From Undaria pinnatifida (Eukaryota; Sar; Phaeophyceae; Laminariales; Alariaceae): a stretch of DNA of 64,000 bases. Both the position numbers and the translations under genes were made by a program. Shown here piece by piece: positions 1 through 11,505 of the stretch. Positions within the stretch are counted from its first letter, which is position 1; the number at the start of each line of letters is the position of its first letter. The notes under the pieces were generated by a model that made no database searches, had not been told where the DNA came from, and was given only the letters and a program-made list of their open reading frames with translations. The stretch spans positions 2,658,501-2,722,500 of the forward strand of contig JABAKD010000011.1 in the NCBI GenBank assembly GCA_012845835.1. The letters run 5' to 3'.

Positions 1-750
1 CCCGACCCGATCGCAGATTGGGCATGAGGACGCCGCAGTGTTCAGAGCCTCGCAAGTAGGTTCAAGTTGGGGTGAAGGAAGAGGGGGGACAGGCCGAGAT
101 GAGGCGGCGGCGGTGGCGGTGGTGGTCATGGCGGTGGTAGTGGCCATGGTGGAGTGGTGGCGTAGTGTGTTTTGGGGGGGGTCAACGAGTGTCGAGACGG
201 GGGAAATCTGCCACAAGGATCCATGCCACCGTCACCTACCGCCACCTTCATCGCTGTCGCTGCTGCTGTCGCTGTCGGCACTTACGCCGGTATTATTTCC
301 TTTAGAACTACACCTACGATTTGGGAACTAATCACTTGGAAATTGACTAGGATAATTTTTTGTCACCAAGCACGAAGCGGATTATCGCTTTTGCTTGGGA
401 AACAACAGAAATGACGGCCTTACCTGCATAACGATTCGCGACATGAAAAGCCTGCCAGGCATATACAAATGGCAAATTTTGTCACCAAGGCGATACAACT
501 GTTTGCGTGTGTGTTGTCTTCACAATAACCAGATTTGTCAACCCAACGACATTTAGCACACCGAGTGTCCGTCCTGATCCTTGTGTGTTGGTCACAAATC
601 ACGTGCTTACCTGCTGCTGCGAGTGCTCCGGCTCCGGCTACGCCCGCTGCTGCTGCTGGCGCTACTGGGCGGGCTTCGGGATCTGCTCCTCGACCGCCGC
701 CTGAAACACAAAACGAAGAAAGTACCAAAACGAACAAGATACGTACATGA
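1..750. other. Intergenic stretch without a supported gene
   Basis: No open frame here looks like coding sequence. The region between about 500 and 580 is a copy of a dispersed repeat with the core TACCCAACGACA followed by a CCGAGTGTCCG-like end; related copies lie near 6340, 8470 (reverse) and 62810. The rest shows no recognisable element. Confidence 0.5.
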
Positions 751-756
751 ATAGGA

Positions 757-1060
757 GTGGTGTACAGTCGTGGTACCGCTGGTGGTGGAGTGATAGTGGT
801 GGTGGTGATAGTGATAAGTGGTGGTGGGGTGGTGGTGGTCGTAGCGATGGTGGTGGTAATGGTGGTGGAGGTGTTGTTGTTGGTGGTGTTGGTGGTGATG
901 GTGTTGGTGTTGGTGGGGTTGGTGTTGGTGACAGTGACGGCGGTGTTAGTGGTCGTGGTGGTGGCGGTGGTAGTGGTGGTGGTAGTCGTGGTGGTGGTAG
1001 TGATAGTGGTGATGTGGTGGTGGTGGAAAATTGTCAAGGGTGGTCGCGGCGGCGGCGGTG
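757..1060. repeat. Degenerate GGT/GTG trinucleotide tract
   Basis: A strongly strand-biased run of GGT, GGTGAT and GTT triplets. All open frames across it (poly-Val, poly-Gly/Ser and, in reverse, poly-Thr) are by-products of the triplet repeat and should not be annotated as proteins. A similar tract occurs at 32780-32960. Confidence 0.9.
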
Positions 1061-1099
1061 ACGGTGATAGTGTTGACGGAAGGGACGTCAAAAAGAGCA

Positions 1100-2050
1100 C
1101 TCCGCTCATGGCCTAATGGCGCAAAGCCTGTATTTTAGGGCGTGCAACACGAAACCCCGCAGACTCGTGCTGGAATGCTTGCTAAGCGGAATAAAACGTC
1201 TTCAGCGCACCACGAACGCCTCGTCAACCAAGGTAGGGGGGCAAACAAACCGCTCTCTCACGTGCGTTTTCCGCCATACACCATCGATCACCAAAAGTGA
1301 ACAATACACCAAGTATGCATACTTGGTACCAACCATCCATAACCAAAAACGGGGTATGTATGTATACCTGGTACTTGATACGCCTTTCGCGTAAAAGTCA
1401 TAGAAGAAGCGCCTCTCCGAAGTCGAAGTTTACCACCCAACACACCAAGACTACACCAACAAAACAACGTGGGCGTCACAAACGAGAGGTGGGGTGGGGG
1501 GGAGGGGTAACGAAAACGCCGGCTGCCTGGCAACGGTTTTCCGCACGTATCCAACCGCCCCTCGTGGCCAGCAGCAGTTGCATCACGAGCGGTGGTTACA
1601 GTTTGGGTGTCAAATAGAAACGAGGGCGAACATCAGGGCTGTTAGTTGGCCAACCGTAGATCGCCGACTACAGTAGTTACTAGCTGGCTAGGTATTGCAG
1701 TTCGGGCTTGCGACATCTTGAGCATTTTTTCTGCGTTTTCTTGCATCTGCCCGGTGCGTTTATTGCTCGTCATGTGTTTTACATCGAGAAAGGCTATTAA
1801 TAGCCAGCTAATTGACCTACACCGCCACTCAATCAACAACTACCCGTCACGCCGAGCCAACCAACAGCCTACCGAACACTTATCGGCAGGTTTGGAGGGC
1901 GAGAGACGAAAAAAACCGAGCTCGGTGGAAACCCATGGACGCCAATACAATGAAACTACAAGGGGTCAGGCACGACCCAACTCAGCAGCTAAAAGGCTGT
2001 GTGTACCAAGACGCCAACATGTCCGCAAAAATCTGAAATCTTACATCTAC
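1100..2050. other. Intergenic, no gene seen
   Basis: Unique-looking sequence with one TACCWGGTA motif at 1365-1373. No exon with credible splice sites and no recognisable protein was seen on either strand. Confidence 0.4.
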
Positions 2051-2056
2051 AAAAGC

Positions 2057-2274
2057 ACCAGGGCTTTTCACAGGTCATGACACGGCCCACGGGTCGGGTC
2101 AACAATGGGGTTTCAAAAACTCCCGAGTCGAGTCGGGTCGGGTCAGGTGATGTTCGCAATTTTACGGGTCGGGTTTGAGTCGGATCAGAAGGCTTGCAAA
2201 TGTCACCGGTCGAGCCGGGTCACCCTGATCCGATCCGACCCGCGAGAAGCGATCTGACCCGTGAAAAGTCCTAC
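2057..2274. mobile_element. MITE family C, copy 1
   Basis: The left end reads ACCAGGGCTTTTCACAGGTC. The right end is its imperfect inverted repeat, GACCCGTGAAAAGTCCTAC. AAGC flanks both sides (2053-2056 and 2275-2278) and is a possible 4-bp target duplication. The interior is full of GGGTCGGGTC-type motifs and encodes nothing. Related copies are at 5440-5633 and 11050-11246. The non-autonomous DNA transposon reading is inference from the termini. Confidence 0.65.
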
Positions 2275-2556
2275 AAGCGACGGGCGGCAAGATAGGCATG
2301 GCCAGGTAGACCAATTTCTGTACTTGACCAAGTCTTCGTTTTAAAGAACACACGTCCACAAACGCGCGGAGTCAGATACAAAGACCCAGAACTCCGACAC
2401 ATTACGCTCATTGTCATCCCGCGGTAGCGGTGCAGCAGATTCTAAGAAATTTCTTAGCTCCCAGCATGAAGAACTAGCTCAATATCAACATCACCCGAGA
2501 CAAGACTTCGAAGACATCAGTTCGCGCAACACAACCAGCACTTTCATGCGCTAGCC

Positions 2557-3131
2557 CTAAAACAAACATACTCGTATAAAGATCATCCTAACCGGTGGTT
2601 TCACACTCTCAACAGGTCAGAAACATGTTGAGAAACGTTTGCCCCCAAAACTGCAACACCTGCCGCGGGATAACGCAGTCCCTGCCGTGACTGCTAGCTG
2701 ACTAACAACCAAGTCGGCGACTAAGAGCCAGTCAGCTCACAGCCCTACAACAGAATGGCATTCCGCAGTGTATGATGTGCAACCCAAGGGTGTGTTGCCC
2801 TACTGACAACTCAAAAGACCGTCGCTGGGTGATGGTCATTTGACCTAAAACAAACATACTCGTATAAAGATCATCCTAACCGGTGGTTTCACACTATCAA
2901 CAGGTCAGAAACATGTTGAGAAACGTTTGCCCCCAAAACTGCAACACCTGCCGCGGGATAACGCAGTCCCTGCCGTGACTGCTAGCTGACTAACAACCAC
3001 GTCGGCGACTAAGAGCCAGTCAGCTCACAGCCCTACAACAGAATGGCATTCCGCAGTGTATGATGTGCAACCCAAGGGTGTGTTGCCCTACTGACAACTC
3101 AAAAGACCGTCGCTGGGTGATGGTCATTTGA
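2557..3131. repeat. Near-perfect tandem duplication, period 288 bp
   Basis: Two adjacent copies (about 2557-2844 and 2845-3131) differ at only a few bases by eye, for example CACTCTCAAC against CACTATCAAC and AACCAAG against AACCACG. The near-identity indicates a recent event or an assembly artefact. Neither copy contains a supported gene. Confidence 0.9.
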
Positions 3132-4207
3132 TATTAAACAAAGGGCAAATCTAGCGACTTGACAGTCCGCAGCTGGTTCAACATTTGAACAACTCTGCTG
3201 CCTAGAGCATAACTCATACCTGGTACCTGGTAGTTCGCAACTAGAGCTTGATAGTTCACATCGGTAGTTCGCAGCTTAATAGTTCATAGCCCGCAGCTTT
3301 TAAGATTGTAAAAACTCTGCTGATTATAATAGAGCTGTGCGCTGAGTTTCCAACTGGCCACTTCTGTAGTTGGACAGGTATTAAACCTTTGTAGCGGTCA
3401 TTTGCAGAAGTCTGCTTTCTTGCATCTGACGCGTGATACGAAAGAGGTAGCAATTTTCGGCTGAAACGTTTTCAGAGCGACGGGGCTTCTTACCTCAAAT
3501 TTGTCGGAATTTCATTCTTTTTTTCGCAACAATTTCGTTGAACACCTAGGCCATGGGATGTTTCTTTGGGTGGCTCGGTATTTATTGTTTCTCTCCACAT
3601 CACTTGATGGGAGAGGTAGAGAGCTCCTCATGTGAGGAACCTCAGAAAAAAAAACGTGCACCTCTATCGTACTACTAATATAAGTAGCATCCGTTATCCG
3701 GCTCATGCGTTTGCGGCTCGCTCATGTGGGTTGTATCGAGAAAAGGCTACAGTCTGTTGGTTTGCAACCTTCGCCTCCCGACCAACAACTATCTAGTAAT
3801 TGGTAGCCGTCAAGTCCGGCCGATCCACAGCGTCACCATGGGAAGTCTCGAGAAAGAGCATGTGCTTAAATGTAAACCCTTTGACACTTCAAAGAGGACA
3901 AAAAGCGTCGAAAAACAGAAAGACGAATGCAGCGTCCGCACACGAATCCGCTACTACAGGGGAAAACAGTAATCAGGACCAATAGATGAGTAGCAAAACC
4001 ATGGCGACATACATATAGAGTGACTGGAGCCTGTCCGGCGACCACGGACTTGATTATGCGAGTTAATGTGAGAACAACAACCACAACAACCACAACAACA
4101 ACAACAATAACCACAACAACATACCAGGTACAGGTTTTTGCGGGATCATGAGTTCAGGCTAATACGGTCCTCGGTAATAGGGTAGACGGCGTGTCAGAAA
4201 GTGCAAC
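3132..4207. other. Intergenic, no gene seen
   Basis: Contains an overlapping pair of TACCTGGTA motifs at 3217-3232, one TACCAGGTA at 4122-4130 and a short AAC-rich microsatellite near 4080-4120. No coding sequence is supported. Confidence 0.4.
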
Positions 4208-4294
4208 ATAACGCCTTAACAACGGAAAGCCCATTTTCGGGAACAATTTCCTTGGAATTAGTGTATGGAGGGGTTCGGCTCTTAAAGGGGTTGG
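4208..4294. mobile_element. TTAA-type MITE family A, copy 1 (decayed ends)
   Basis: A ~87 bp copy of the short family that begins TTAACGCCTTTACAAC and ends CTCTAAAGGGGTTAA. The boundary tetranucleotides are mutated here (ATAA and TTGG). The central GGAATTAGTGTATGGAGGGG block matches the other copies. No coding capacity. Confidence 0.65.
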
Positions 4295-5439
4295 AGAGAT
4301 GTACTGCTGACGCGCATCAAGCATGACGATACTTGTGTCTGCTGCCCGCTCCTCCTGGGCGACCTGTAAAACCGCACTTCTCGTGATGGCCCTGGGCCCC
4401 CAAGAAAGGGACCGGCGGAGAGCGACTTACTGTAGTAACACGATAAGTCCGGTCTTACGAATCACCTAGGACGAGCATGTTGCAGCATAAGCCATCACCA
4501 TGTTGCTTGCGAGTGTGTGGCACAGCTCCTTACATGGCAGGGCAATTCGGCCACAAACCCTACCCCCCGGCAGCAGCTCGGTCTGCTTTTGTGTGGACTA
4601 GATGGCGCAAAATCGTCAAAACAATCCGACATGCTTTCCCTCCGAACCCCGAAAGGGTCGAGTCGGCAATCATCTACCGTGCAACCAACCTGGTGTAGCT
4701 ATAGCATCAGGCTGTAAAATCACGCAAAATAAACCTAAGCGTCTCCATACTATCCGAAAGCCTGCTTAGAGTAGTGGGAAAACAAAAATCGTTTGGGTCT
4801 CACTTCATTGTCTATAAATAAGAGTGTCTCATATCTCTCAATTTTTGACAGAAACCTGTGCGCGCACGCCTCCTTTTCAAGGAAACCCAGGGGAAATTTT
4901 ACGAGAACCATGTTCAGCTACAAAGGGGGGCGGAACAAACGTTGCACTTCTGCCCAACCCACTCTGAAACACGCCTCTGCGACGACCAATACCGGGGGGG
5001 AAGAGGGGTGCGGAAGAGGCAACGCACCCTTGTACATCAGGCGCACTCTCACGCCAGGTACTGCCCAGCACACAACAGCATCGGTATGTGATCTGCGATA
5101 CCTACAGCAGAGGTCCCCCAGCAAGGCGGTTGCGTGCCAGAGCAATATGACCGCCTTATCGGTGGAAGCCGCCTTCTTGCATTCCACATAACGATTTCCC
5201 AGTCGCGCCAAGCAATTTTCACCGCGGTTTATCGGGATACCGCCATAGTTCAGACCGCTTTATTGGGAGGACTCCTACCGCAACACCAAACTGCATCACA
5301 CCCGTTACGAGTGCTCCACCCCTAGAGATGCCTAAGAGTGAAAAAAAAACGTCGACAACAAAACGCCTCCACCGCATCAACAACACCCAGGTCAACACAC
5401 ACCCTTGAACGAATTTCAAAAGAGTTTTTTCTTCAGGGT
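4295..5439. other. Intergenic, no gene seen
   Basis: Mixed sequence with short frames on both strands, none with credible splice context or a recognisable product. The segment CAGCAGAGGTCCCCCAGCAAGGCGGT near 5102 recurs in related form near 7680 and 7790, so part of it is a dispersed repeat of unknown class. Confidence 0.35.
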
Positions 5440-5633
5440 TTCAGAGTTTTTTACGGGTCATAAACCGTCCCGCGGGTCGGATCAGAAGGACTGCAAAATA
5501 TCGCGGGTCCGGTAGGGAGGTATTCAACACCTCATGGCACAGATCGAATCGAGAGCTTTTCAAATCTCACCGGTCGGGACGGGTCATCCTGACCCCGACC
5601 CGCCAGAAACGACCTGACCCGTGAAAAACCTTG
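5440..5633. mobile_element. MITE family C, copy 2 (diverged)
   Basis: The right end GACCCGTGAAAAACC and the internal GGGTCGGATCAGAAGG segment match the copy at 2057-2274. The left end (CAGAGTTTTTTACGGGTCA) is diverged. Boundaries are approximate and no target duplication was recognised. Confidence 0.55.
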
Positions 5634-5689
5634 ATTCTTCGGCAACAGGGAGAGAGCGCAAACGCCGATCAACGCGTCTATGGAGAGAT

Positions 5690-6190
5690 CTGCTCGATGA
5701 GATCTTCCACAAGCCGCCATTGTTGCTGCGTGTCTTCCTCCGGTTTTGGACAAAAATTGGCTCTGAAAATCATCGCGGGGTGTGTTACCGACGAGACCTT
5801 CTTCCAAAACCGCCACTTCCGGTGCGTATGGCCTTCTGGTTTTGAAGGTTTTTTTTCCAAAAGCCGCCATTTTGCTGCGTGCGCCACTCTGGTCTTGGAT
5901 AAAAGCCGACTTTGAAAAACAAAGCAGGGTGCGTGGTATCGACGAAGTCTTATATTTGCAAAGGTGCCATGTTTGTTGCGTGCGATCCTTTGGTTTTTGC
6001 TTGTTTTTTTATCCTCCGGCGGATGGGGAAAAATAAAGCTCAACCTCACCACACTTCCACGTGTTGTCACACATGTCGTGTCAATTTAACTCAATTGTAT
6101 TCGCAATCCAGTTGGTTTGGGACAAAATCGGCGCTGAAATCCATCGCAGGGGGTGGGTATGCGTTATCTTGCGTGATACACGGTACCAAC
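5690..6190. repeat. Degenerate tandem repeat, about 135-190 bp unit, three units
   Basis: Each unit carries a segment like AAGCCGCCATTTTGCTGCGTG, then TGGTTTTGGACAAAA, then GCTCTGAAAATCATCGCAGG and a GACGAG or GCGTTATCTTGCGTG end. Isolated related units occur near 13205-13325 and, in reverse orientation, near 6890-6940, so this is a local expansion of a dispersed element. Frames across it are not credible genes. Confidence 0.6.
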
Positions 6191-6334
6191 GCCACAATGA
6201 GGCCACGCCAATTCGAGGTAGGTTGTCCGAAAACATTAAAAAAACATGAGTGTATTTCTAAAGGGGTTATGGCAACGACCACACGAGGCAGCAGCATGGT
6301 CGCTGGAGTCTGAGCCTCGTCTATTAAAAGACAG

Positions 6335-6425
6335 TGTCCGGACGATGCGTGTTGTCTTCACATTGAACCGTTATTTCTACCCAACGACAACAATACACCC
6401 AATGTCCGCGCTACTTCTTCACTGC
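6335..6425. repeat. Dispersed ~80 bp repeat with TACCCAACGACA core
   Basis: Reads TTGTCTTCACATTGAACC, then TTTCTACCCAACGACAACAA, then ACACCCAATGTCCG. Related copies are at about 500-580, 8462-8570 (reverse), 15190-15240 (reverse, partial), 26100-26150 (reverse, partial) and 62805-62900. No end structure identifies its class. Confidence 0.55.
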
Positions 6426-6469
6426 ATTTTTTTTCCTACTCTATTTCTAAGTAGTTCATCTCCAAAACA

Positions 6470-6735
6470 TGTACACCTCGCACAGATCACGATCCAGATC
6501 ATCTAGACCAGCTAAATTTTACACCTGTCGGCATGGTACTACTTGTTGTGCAGGATCTGTGCCGTAAAGATCCAACCCAGGAAATAAGTGCTACATCATT
6601 CAGATCATCCGGCTCTCACCCGGCACATGATCCGATATATAGGCCATGCAGATCATACTCGTAGACCAGCGATCTGTCTGCCCTAAAAGACACAGATCAC
6701 ACAGGTCGTTATTAGGGATCTGATCTGTTCGATTT
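6470..6735. repeat. GATC-dense dispersed element, copy 1
   Basis: Many AGATC/GATCA words are packed here with the shared landmarks GGATCTGTGCCGTAA, CCAACCCAGGAAA, CCGGCTCTCACCCGGC and AGACACAGATCACAC. The same landmarks in the same order occur at 45900-46080; a second sequence type with similar GATC density is at 8130-8352 and 48525-48740. No protein is encoded. Confidence 0.65.
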
Positions 6736-7428
6736 GGGCAAATGCATCACGCGTGCAGAAGCATACTACTCGAGCTGCTGGGCGATCACGCTGAACAACT
6801 ACCGTATATCAACACGCAAGATAACACCCCCTTTGGGATGCACTATTTCCGGGCCGACCAACCCTCAGACAAGGGGATCACACACAACCGAAAATGGTGG
6901 CTTTGGCAAGCTATCGTCGATATCTTTCCAAAAAAGCACCAGTCGGCGTTTGCAGCCCCCACCCCCCCACCCTCCCGTCGTCGAGAAAGTTATGTCGGAA
7001 AATCGCCCAACGTGGAGTGATATCTTCGCCTTGGTTACGGTGTTAAGACCGACCTCGCCATTGTTTCGGCTATACATCCCAAAAAGGTCTCGAGAGTTGG
7101 CTGACGATAAGTTGCCGACCGGTCACGAGGTGGGTAGGAAAAACGGCTAGCTGCGCGGAGAAACTTGAAGACTTCTGCGTTTTCGTATGTCACAGCTACT
7201 TGTAGCTGTGTGGAGAAATTTGAGGACTTCTGCGTATCCGGCCGGTGCGGTTGTGGGGCGGAATGTGATTTATACAGTATCTACCAAGACTTGAGTCAGC
7301 TGGTTGGCCTACTTCGCCCTTCAATTACTAACTAGCCCTCAAGTCAAGTCCAGTCAACTCACAGCCATAAAAGGGCCAAGGGCCACATGCTGTCGTGGGG
7401 GAGACTTAGGGAGAGGAGAGAGGGGGCG
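6736..7428. other. Intergenic, no gene seen
   Basis: Includes a reverse-oriented fragment of the 5690-6190 repeat unit near 6890-6940. Two similar GTGTGGAGAAATTTGAGGAC-type lines (near 7150 and 7205) suggest a small ~55 bp duplication. No coding exon is supported. Confidence 0.35.
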
Positions 7429-7570
7429 GGGGTACTCGTTTCATGCGAAGCTGTGCGAAGTCGTATGACCATAGACCCTCGCATCCCTTCGATCCCGAGC
7501 GGAGCATGTGGGGTTTCCACCGGCCAGGCATTGAGGGCGTGCAGGGGGGGGGGGGTACCGGCAGTCTGAG
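7429..7570 (+). repeat. Dispersed repeat R, copy 1
   Basis: Core landmarks are AGTCGTATGACCATAGACCC, TCGCATCCC and GGAGCATGTGGGGTTTCCACC. It is preceded by a G-rich GGGGGTACTC segment, as in the other copies at 29740-29955 (reverse), 42214-42275 (partial), 55437-55610 and 60797-60975. Class unknown. Confidence 0.65.
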
Positions 7571-8129
7571 CATTCGAGGAGAGCGCGCTACGAAACATCA
7601 ACGCCAACAGTATACAGCTGCAAGTTGGTGGACTTGGCAACTAGGTTTGAGTTGGGTGGCAGAGTAACAACGGTAGAGGTCCCCCAACAAGGCGGTCTGA
7701 ATAAGGCGATGTTCCAATACTAGGCAGTCAAAATCGATTGGCGCAACTGGGGAATTGCGCCCAAAAACAGGAATTAATACGGCGGCTTCCCCCAACAAGG
7801 CGCTCGCATTTTGCTCTGGTACACGACCGCCTTACTTGGACTCCTACTGGCTCTGACTTATGGCATCCACTACTAAGAAAGCCACATAACGAGCCGCAAA
7901 CACGCCAGCCAGACGCAAAGACGCCGAACTTCGGAACTTACCGCGCGCTAGCCAAATACTACCTAGTCGGCGACTTGCATACCTCAGACCGCCTTATTGG
8001 GGGACCCCTAGGGTTACTGTATATGACGACTGCCGTACAGCACCGGCCGCACGAAGCCCACGATGCTGGGGAAGGGGACGCATCTGACCTAGAATGAACC
8101 ACACGCCGAGCAGATCACCTATCCCCACC
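7571..8129. other. Intergenic, no gene seen
   Basis: Contains two related lines with CCCCCAACAAGGCGGTC (near 7681) and TTCCCCCAACAAGGCGCTC (near 7788), a short dispersed repeat also seen near 5110. No credible coding frame. Confidence 0.35.
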
Positions 8130-8352
8130 AGATGACCTGAATCTTCAGGGGCGATCTGCAAAGTCTAGCTCATGTTACCGGGTGGGAGCCGTATGATCTG
8201 CACGATCTACTATGATAATAGCAAGTGTTTCCTTGGTTGGATCTGTTCTCTGAGATGTACAGGTCCTGCACAACACCTCATAACGGCAGACACAGGATCT
8301 ACTATAGATGATCTAGATGGTCTAGATGACCTGATTATCTCTAGATGGTAAC
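8130..8352 (-). repeat. GATC-dense dispersed element, second type, copy 1
   Basis: Shares with 48525-48740 the ordered landmarks AGCTCATGTTACCGGGTGGG, CCTTGGTTGG, CTGCACAACA, CTCATAACGGCAG, GGATCTACTATAGA and GATGATCTAGATGG-type ends. GATC is strikingly frequent. The orientation assigned is arbitrary. Confidence 0.65.
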
Positions 8353-8461
8353 CTGTCTGTCCGAGGTGACCAATGTACGTACACAGCTAGCTGTACGACA
8401 CACCAGCGGAATGCCGCCCGCCATAGATCCTAGACGCTCGACAGCACACTCGTTCTACGGC

Positions 8462-8570
8462 CGCCATACATGTGACCACAAAATTCGTATCTCTCCAGCA
8501 TAAAAAATAAGCACGGTCACTGGGTGTACTGATGTTGGGTAGAAAGAACGGCCTAACGTGAAAGCAACAC
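8462..8570 (-). repeat. Dispersed repeat with TACCCAACGACA core, reverse copy
   Basis: The reverse complement reads CACGTTAGGCC, then TTTCTACCCAACATCAGTAC and ACACCCAGTGACCGTGCT, matching the copies at 6335-6425 and 62805-62900. No protein. Confidence 0.55.
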
Positions 8571-8746
8571 GCATGTGGGTTCCAAGAGGACGGAGTCTTA
8601 GCACAATGGACACATACATAACGGCTATAAATGCGAGGACTGAAGACAACACACAAGGGACAACTGGACACATTCCCCGACTGTACATTGTCCTGTTCAC
8701 AGCTGACCCTAACAAAGACCCCGGGGGGGCGGGGTGCTTACTAGTA

Positions 8747-9025
8747 GGGTGTTTGCGACTTCCAAACTCTGTTGGGTTGGATAACAGGTAAAGGTGTTTT
8801 TGAAACCGACAAGCGTCATAAACCCAAGGTCAATCCAACCCATGAAAAAAAATGGGTTTGAATGTCAAAAAAATGGTAGGAAAACATATTTCTAACCTAC
8901 CTTTTCGCCAGTTTTTCGTGGGTTGGGTTGGCCTTGGACTTTGACGTTCGACGGCGGTTTCAATATAATATTAAATGTTTCCCTACCCAACTCCTACCCA
9001 ACCAATTTTGGAGTTCGCAAACGCC
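8747..9025. mobile_element. MITE family D, copy 1 (GGGTGTTTGCGA ends)
   Basis: The left terminus is GGGTGTTTGCGACTTCCAAA; the right terminus, reverse-complemented, is GGCGTTTGCGAACTCCAAAA. Inside, one half reads GAAACCGACAAGCGTCATAA and the other GTTCGACGGCGGTTTCAA, so the inverted symmetry continues inward. Another copy lies at 27369-27703, a degraded one near 33958-34183, and family E (38211-39450) shares the terminal GGNGTTTGCGAA. Non-autonomous DNA transposon by structure. Confidence 0.7.
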
Positions 9026-9060
9026 GCACCGTAGAGTTTTGGGCGTGTAGCGTGGTGAGC

Positions 9061-9149
9061 TTAACGCCTTAACAACTGGAAACCCGTTTCTGGGGTAAAA
9101 TGACTTGGAATTAGTATAGGGAGGGGTTTGGGGGCTCTACAGGGGTTAA
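9061..9149. mobile_element. TTAA-type MITE family A, copy 2 (intact ends)
   Basis: An 89 bp element bounded by TTAA on both sides. It starts TTAACGCCTTAACAACTGG and ends CTCTACAGGGGTTAA. Terminal inverted repeats follow C(C/G)CCTTTA. TTAA target duplication is the established signature of piggyBac-superfamily transposition; assignment here is inference because no transposase is visible. Confidence 0.75.
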
Positions 9150-11049
9150 GCTTTGAATTTCCCCATCCGCCGGAGGGTATATATTGAAATAAGGTTCTAA
9201 CCAAACCCTGCATGCACCTTGTACGCTCAATTCGGCATCTGGTGGAAACTTTACTTCGGGAAGAGCGGCTGAAATCCCCCCAGCAACTAAAGTTGACGTC
9301 GGCGGCTGACTTTACTCGTGCATCAACAACTGTTGTAACCCCTTTCGGACTCAAAAGAGAAGCAATGTCGAAAATAAAACGATCACCACACCATCGGGCA
9401 CGCCAAGCAGCCATTTCTGCTGGAGTAGGGGTTTCACGCAAAGCACAACGTAGGGAGACGCGCGCGCAGGGTGATGCTGCTCGTTCTGTGCTGCCGTTGA
9501 TACGCCCGCACTTCACGTTTATTATCTCGCCATATCTGCGGCCAATCAGGCTTAATAGTACCGACGCAAAATAGTTTTACAAAAATATCAATACCTAACT
9601 TCACGTTGGCGGCTGACTTCACGATGCCTGGTAGTACCTTATATGAGTGTCTAATCTCCCTAAACCTACCGATACCACTAGTCTTGTGATCGTCTTGAGA
9701 AAAAATGAAATTATTTTTCAGCTGTGTGTTTCAGTCAAAAACTCATCCTTGCAAGCTGCGTGTGGTACTTCGATCGCGCGTGTCACGTGGTGTGTCATAT
9801 ATATGAATATTTTTTACGGTTAATTCTACGCACCAGGTAACCAACACCAGCAGATAAGTGCTAATAGCAGAGCTCTCGTTAGAGCTGATAGCTTCTCTGT
9901 TCCTCCAAACCAAGCCTCGTATGGACTCCTGTTTGGCGGTATGAAAAAAGAATGCAGCCATAGACTACAGCCACAGCAGTCACGGCCCATTGCACCAAGC
10001 AACCCCAACGCCAGCCAACTTAAGTAAGAAACCTGGGCTCTATATTTATATTTTCACACTGTCATCACCACTGGTCCTAGGATCGCTGTTTCGTTTGTTC
10101 TCCCCCGGAATCTTCCAGCAGTCTCGATTCAACCTTTCGACCTGACATAACGAAACTAAACGACAAACCTAGCCGGCAACTACAGCATCGCCAACACCAA
10201 GCACCCCGGATTTGCTCGGGTCGGGCGTGTGTCCGCGACACCCAAACCGCAACAAAAGGAGGTGCACGGCACGCGCGCAACATGATGAGGCTTGTACTCA
10301 GATATTGTTTGCACGCTCCCCGAACAAGGCTGATAAGGCCTCGCTTCTCGCTTTCTGTAAAGGTTGCTAGATTTCGGTCCCGCAAGGGTTACAGTAACAA
10401 AAAACCCTCTTGGCAAGTAAACCTTAGGGACGCAGGTACAACGACCAAACATACAACAACATTGAGAAAAGCACGGTCTCTCACCTATCGCCGCTCAGGG
10501 TGGGCGTTTTCCAGCACGAGCAATGCGTATCATGCTGGGGTCGTAATGAACAAGTCCTCGTAAAAAAGTTCCCAGGATTTGCGCACAGGTACAGTATATA
10601 CCGCCAGCAGTTCACTATGATACCGGCAGAAATGTCTATCTACTGATTGAGCCTGCCAGTAGGTCGCCAGAAGATTTTAGATAGAACGCGTACGTCTAAA
10701 AAACACGCCATATTTCATAACGGAAACCCATGTAAGTGAGTGCCGGTAGGAGAGAGGAGAGCTCGCGTCCCTCGAACACAGTATAACATGAACCCTCAGG
10801 TAGTTGACTACGCGTCGACGGCTGATGTTATACCTTTTCAAAATATGTTTGCTGATAGTCAGTATAGACTAACGTCTACTGGTTGAAATTATCAGCGCGC
10901 AGCCCCAGTAGCTCCAGCATATACTATAACCAGAATCCTATATCCCCGCAGCGCCGGGTTGCGACGCGAGGTTGGTGCTGTAATCCTTAGGGCTGCAGGT
11001 TGGCTGACAAATTATTAGTAACTCATAGATAAGCCGCCGACCAGCTATT
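9150..11049. other. Intergenic, no gene seen
   Basis: The segment 9690-9785 carries one reverse copy of the ~65 bp module that includes AAAACTCATCCTTGCAAGCTG and CGATCGCGCGTG, seen more than ten times in the window. No coding exon was found; short frames near 9061-9574 and 10077-10563 lack recognisable content. Confidence 0.4.
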
Positions 11050-11246
11050 ACCAAGGATTTTCACGGGTCAGGCCAAGTCAGGGCAACCCATCCCAACCCG
11101 CGAGATTTGAAAGCTTCCTGACGCAACCCGACCCGTCCCGTGATGTCAAACACCTCTTGACCCGACGCCACTCGACCCGCCATATTGTGATAACCTCCTG
11201 GCATGATCCGCGGCGGGTCGGGTCATGACCAGTGAAAAGCCCTGGT
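11050..11246. mobile_element. MITE family C, copy 3
   Basis: Starts ACCAAGGATTTTCACGGGTC and ends GGGTCATGACCAGTGAAAAG followed by CCCTGGT, an inverted repeat of about 20 bp. TATT flanks both sides (11046-11049 and 11247-11250), consistent with the 4-bp flanking repeat at copy 1. The interior has GACCCG/CGGGTC motifs and no gene. Confidence 0.7.
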
Positions 11247-11416
11247 TATTAGTTGGCTAGGTATTATACCGGTCAGTTGCGACAGGAAACTTTGGGGAGT
11301 TTTGCGTCGATGCATCTGACTCGCGCGCTTTTGGCGCGGCGGGTGTTTTTCGGTGGGATTAACAGTGACTTAGGTCAGTTTGTTGGCCTACTTCTCCACC
11401 CAACTGTAACAACCAA

Positions 11417-11505
11417 AAACCCTTTCACAGCGCCCAAACGCCTCCCTATACTAAATCCAAGCAATTTTTTCCCCCAAAACGGGTTTCCAGTTGCACAGGG
11501 GTTAA
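11417..11505. mobile_element. TTAA-type MITE family A, copy 3 (reverse orientation)
   Basis: Reads the CCCTTTCACAGCGC end first, then CTCCCTATACTAAATCCAAG and CGGGTTTCCAGTTGCAC, finishing at TTAA (11502-11505). The left TTAA is mutated. Its length agrees with the 89 bp of the intact copies. Confidence 0.65.
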
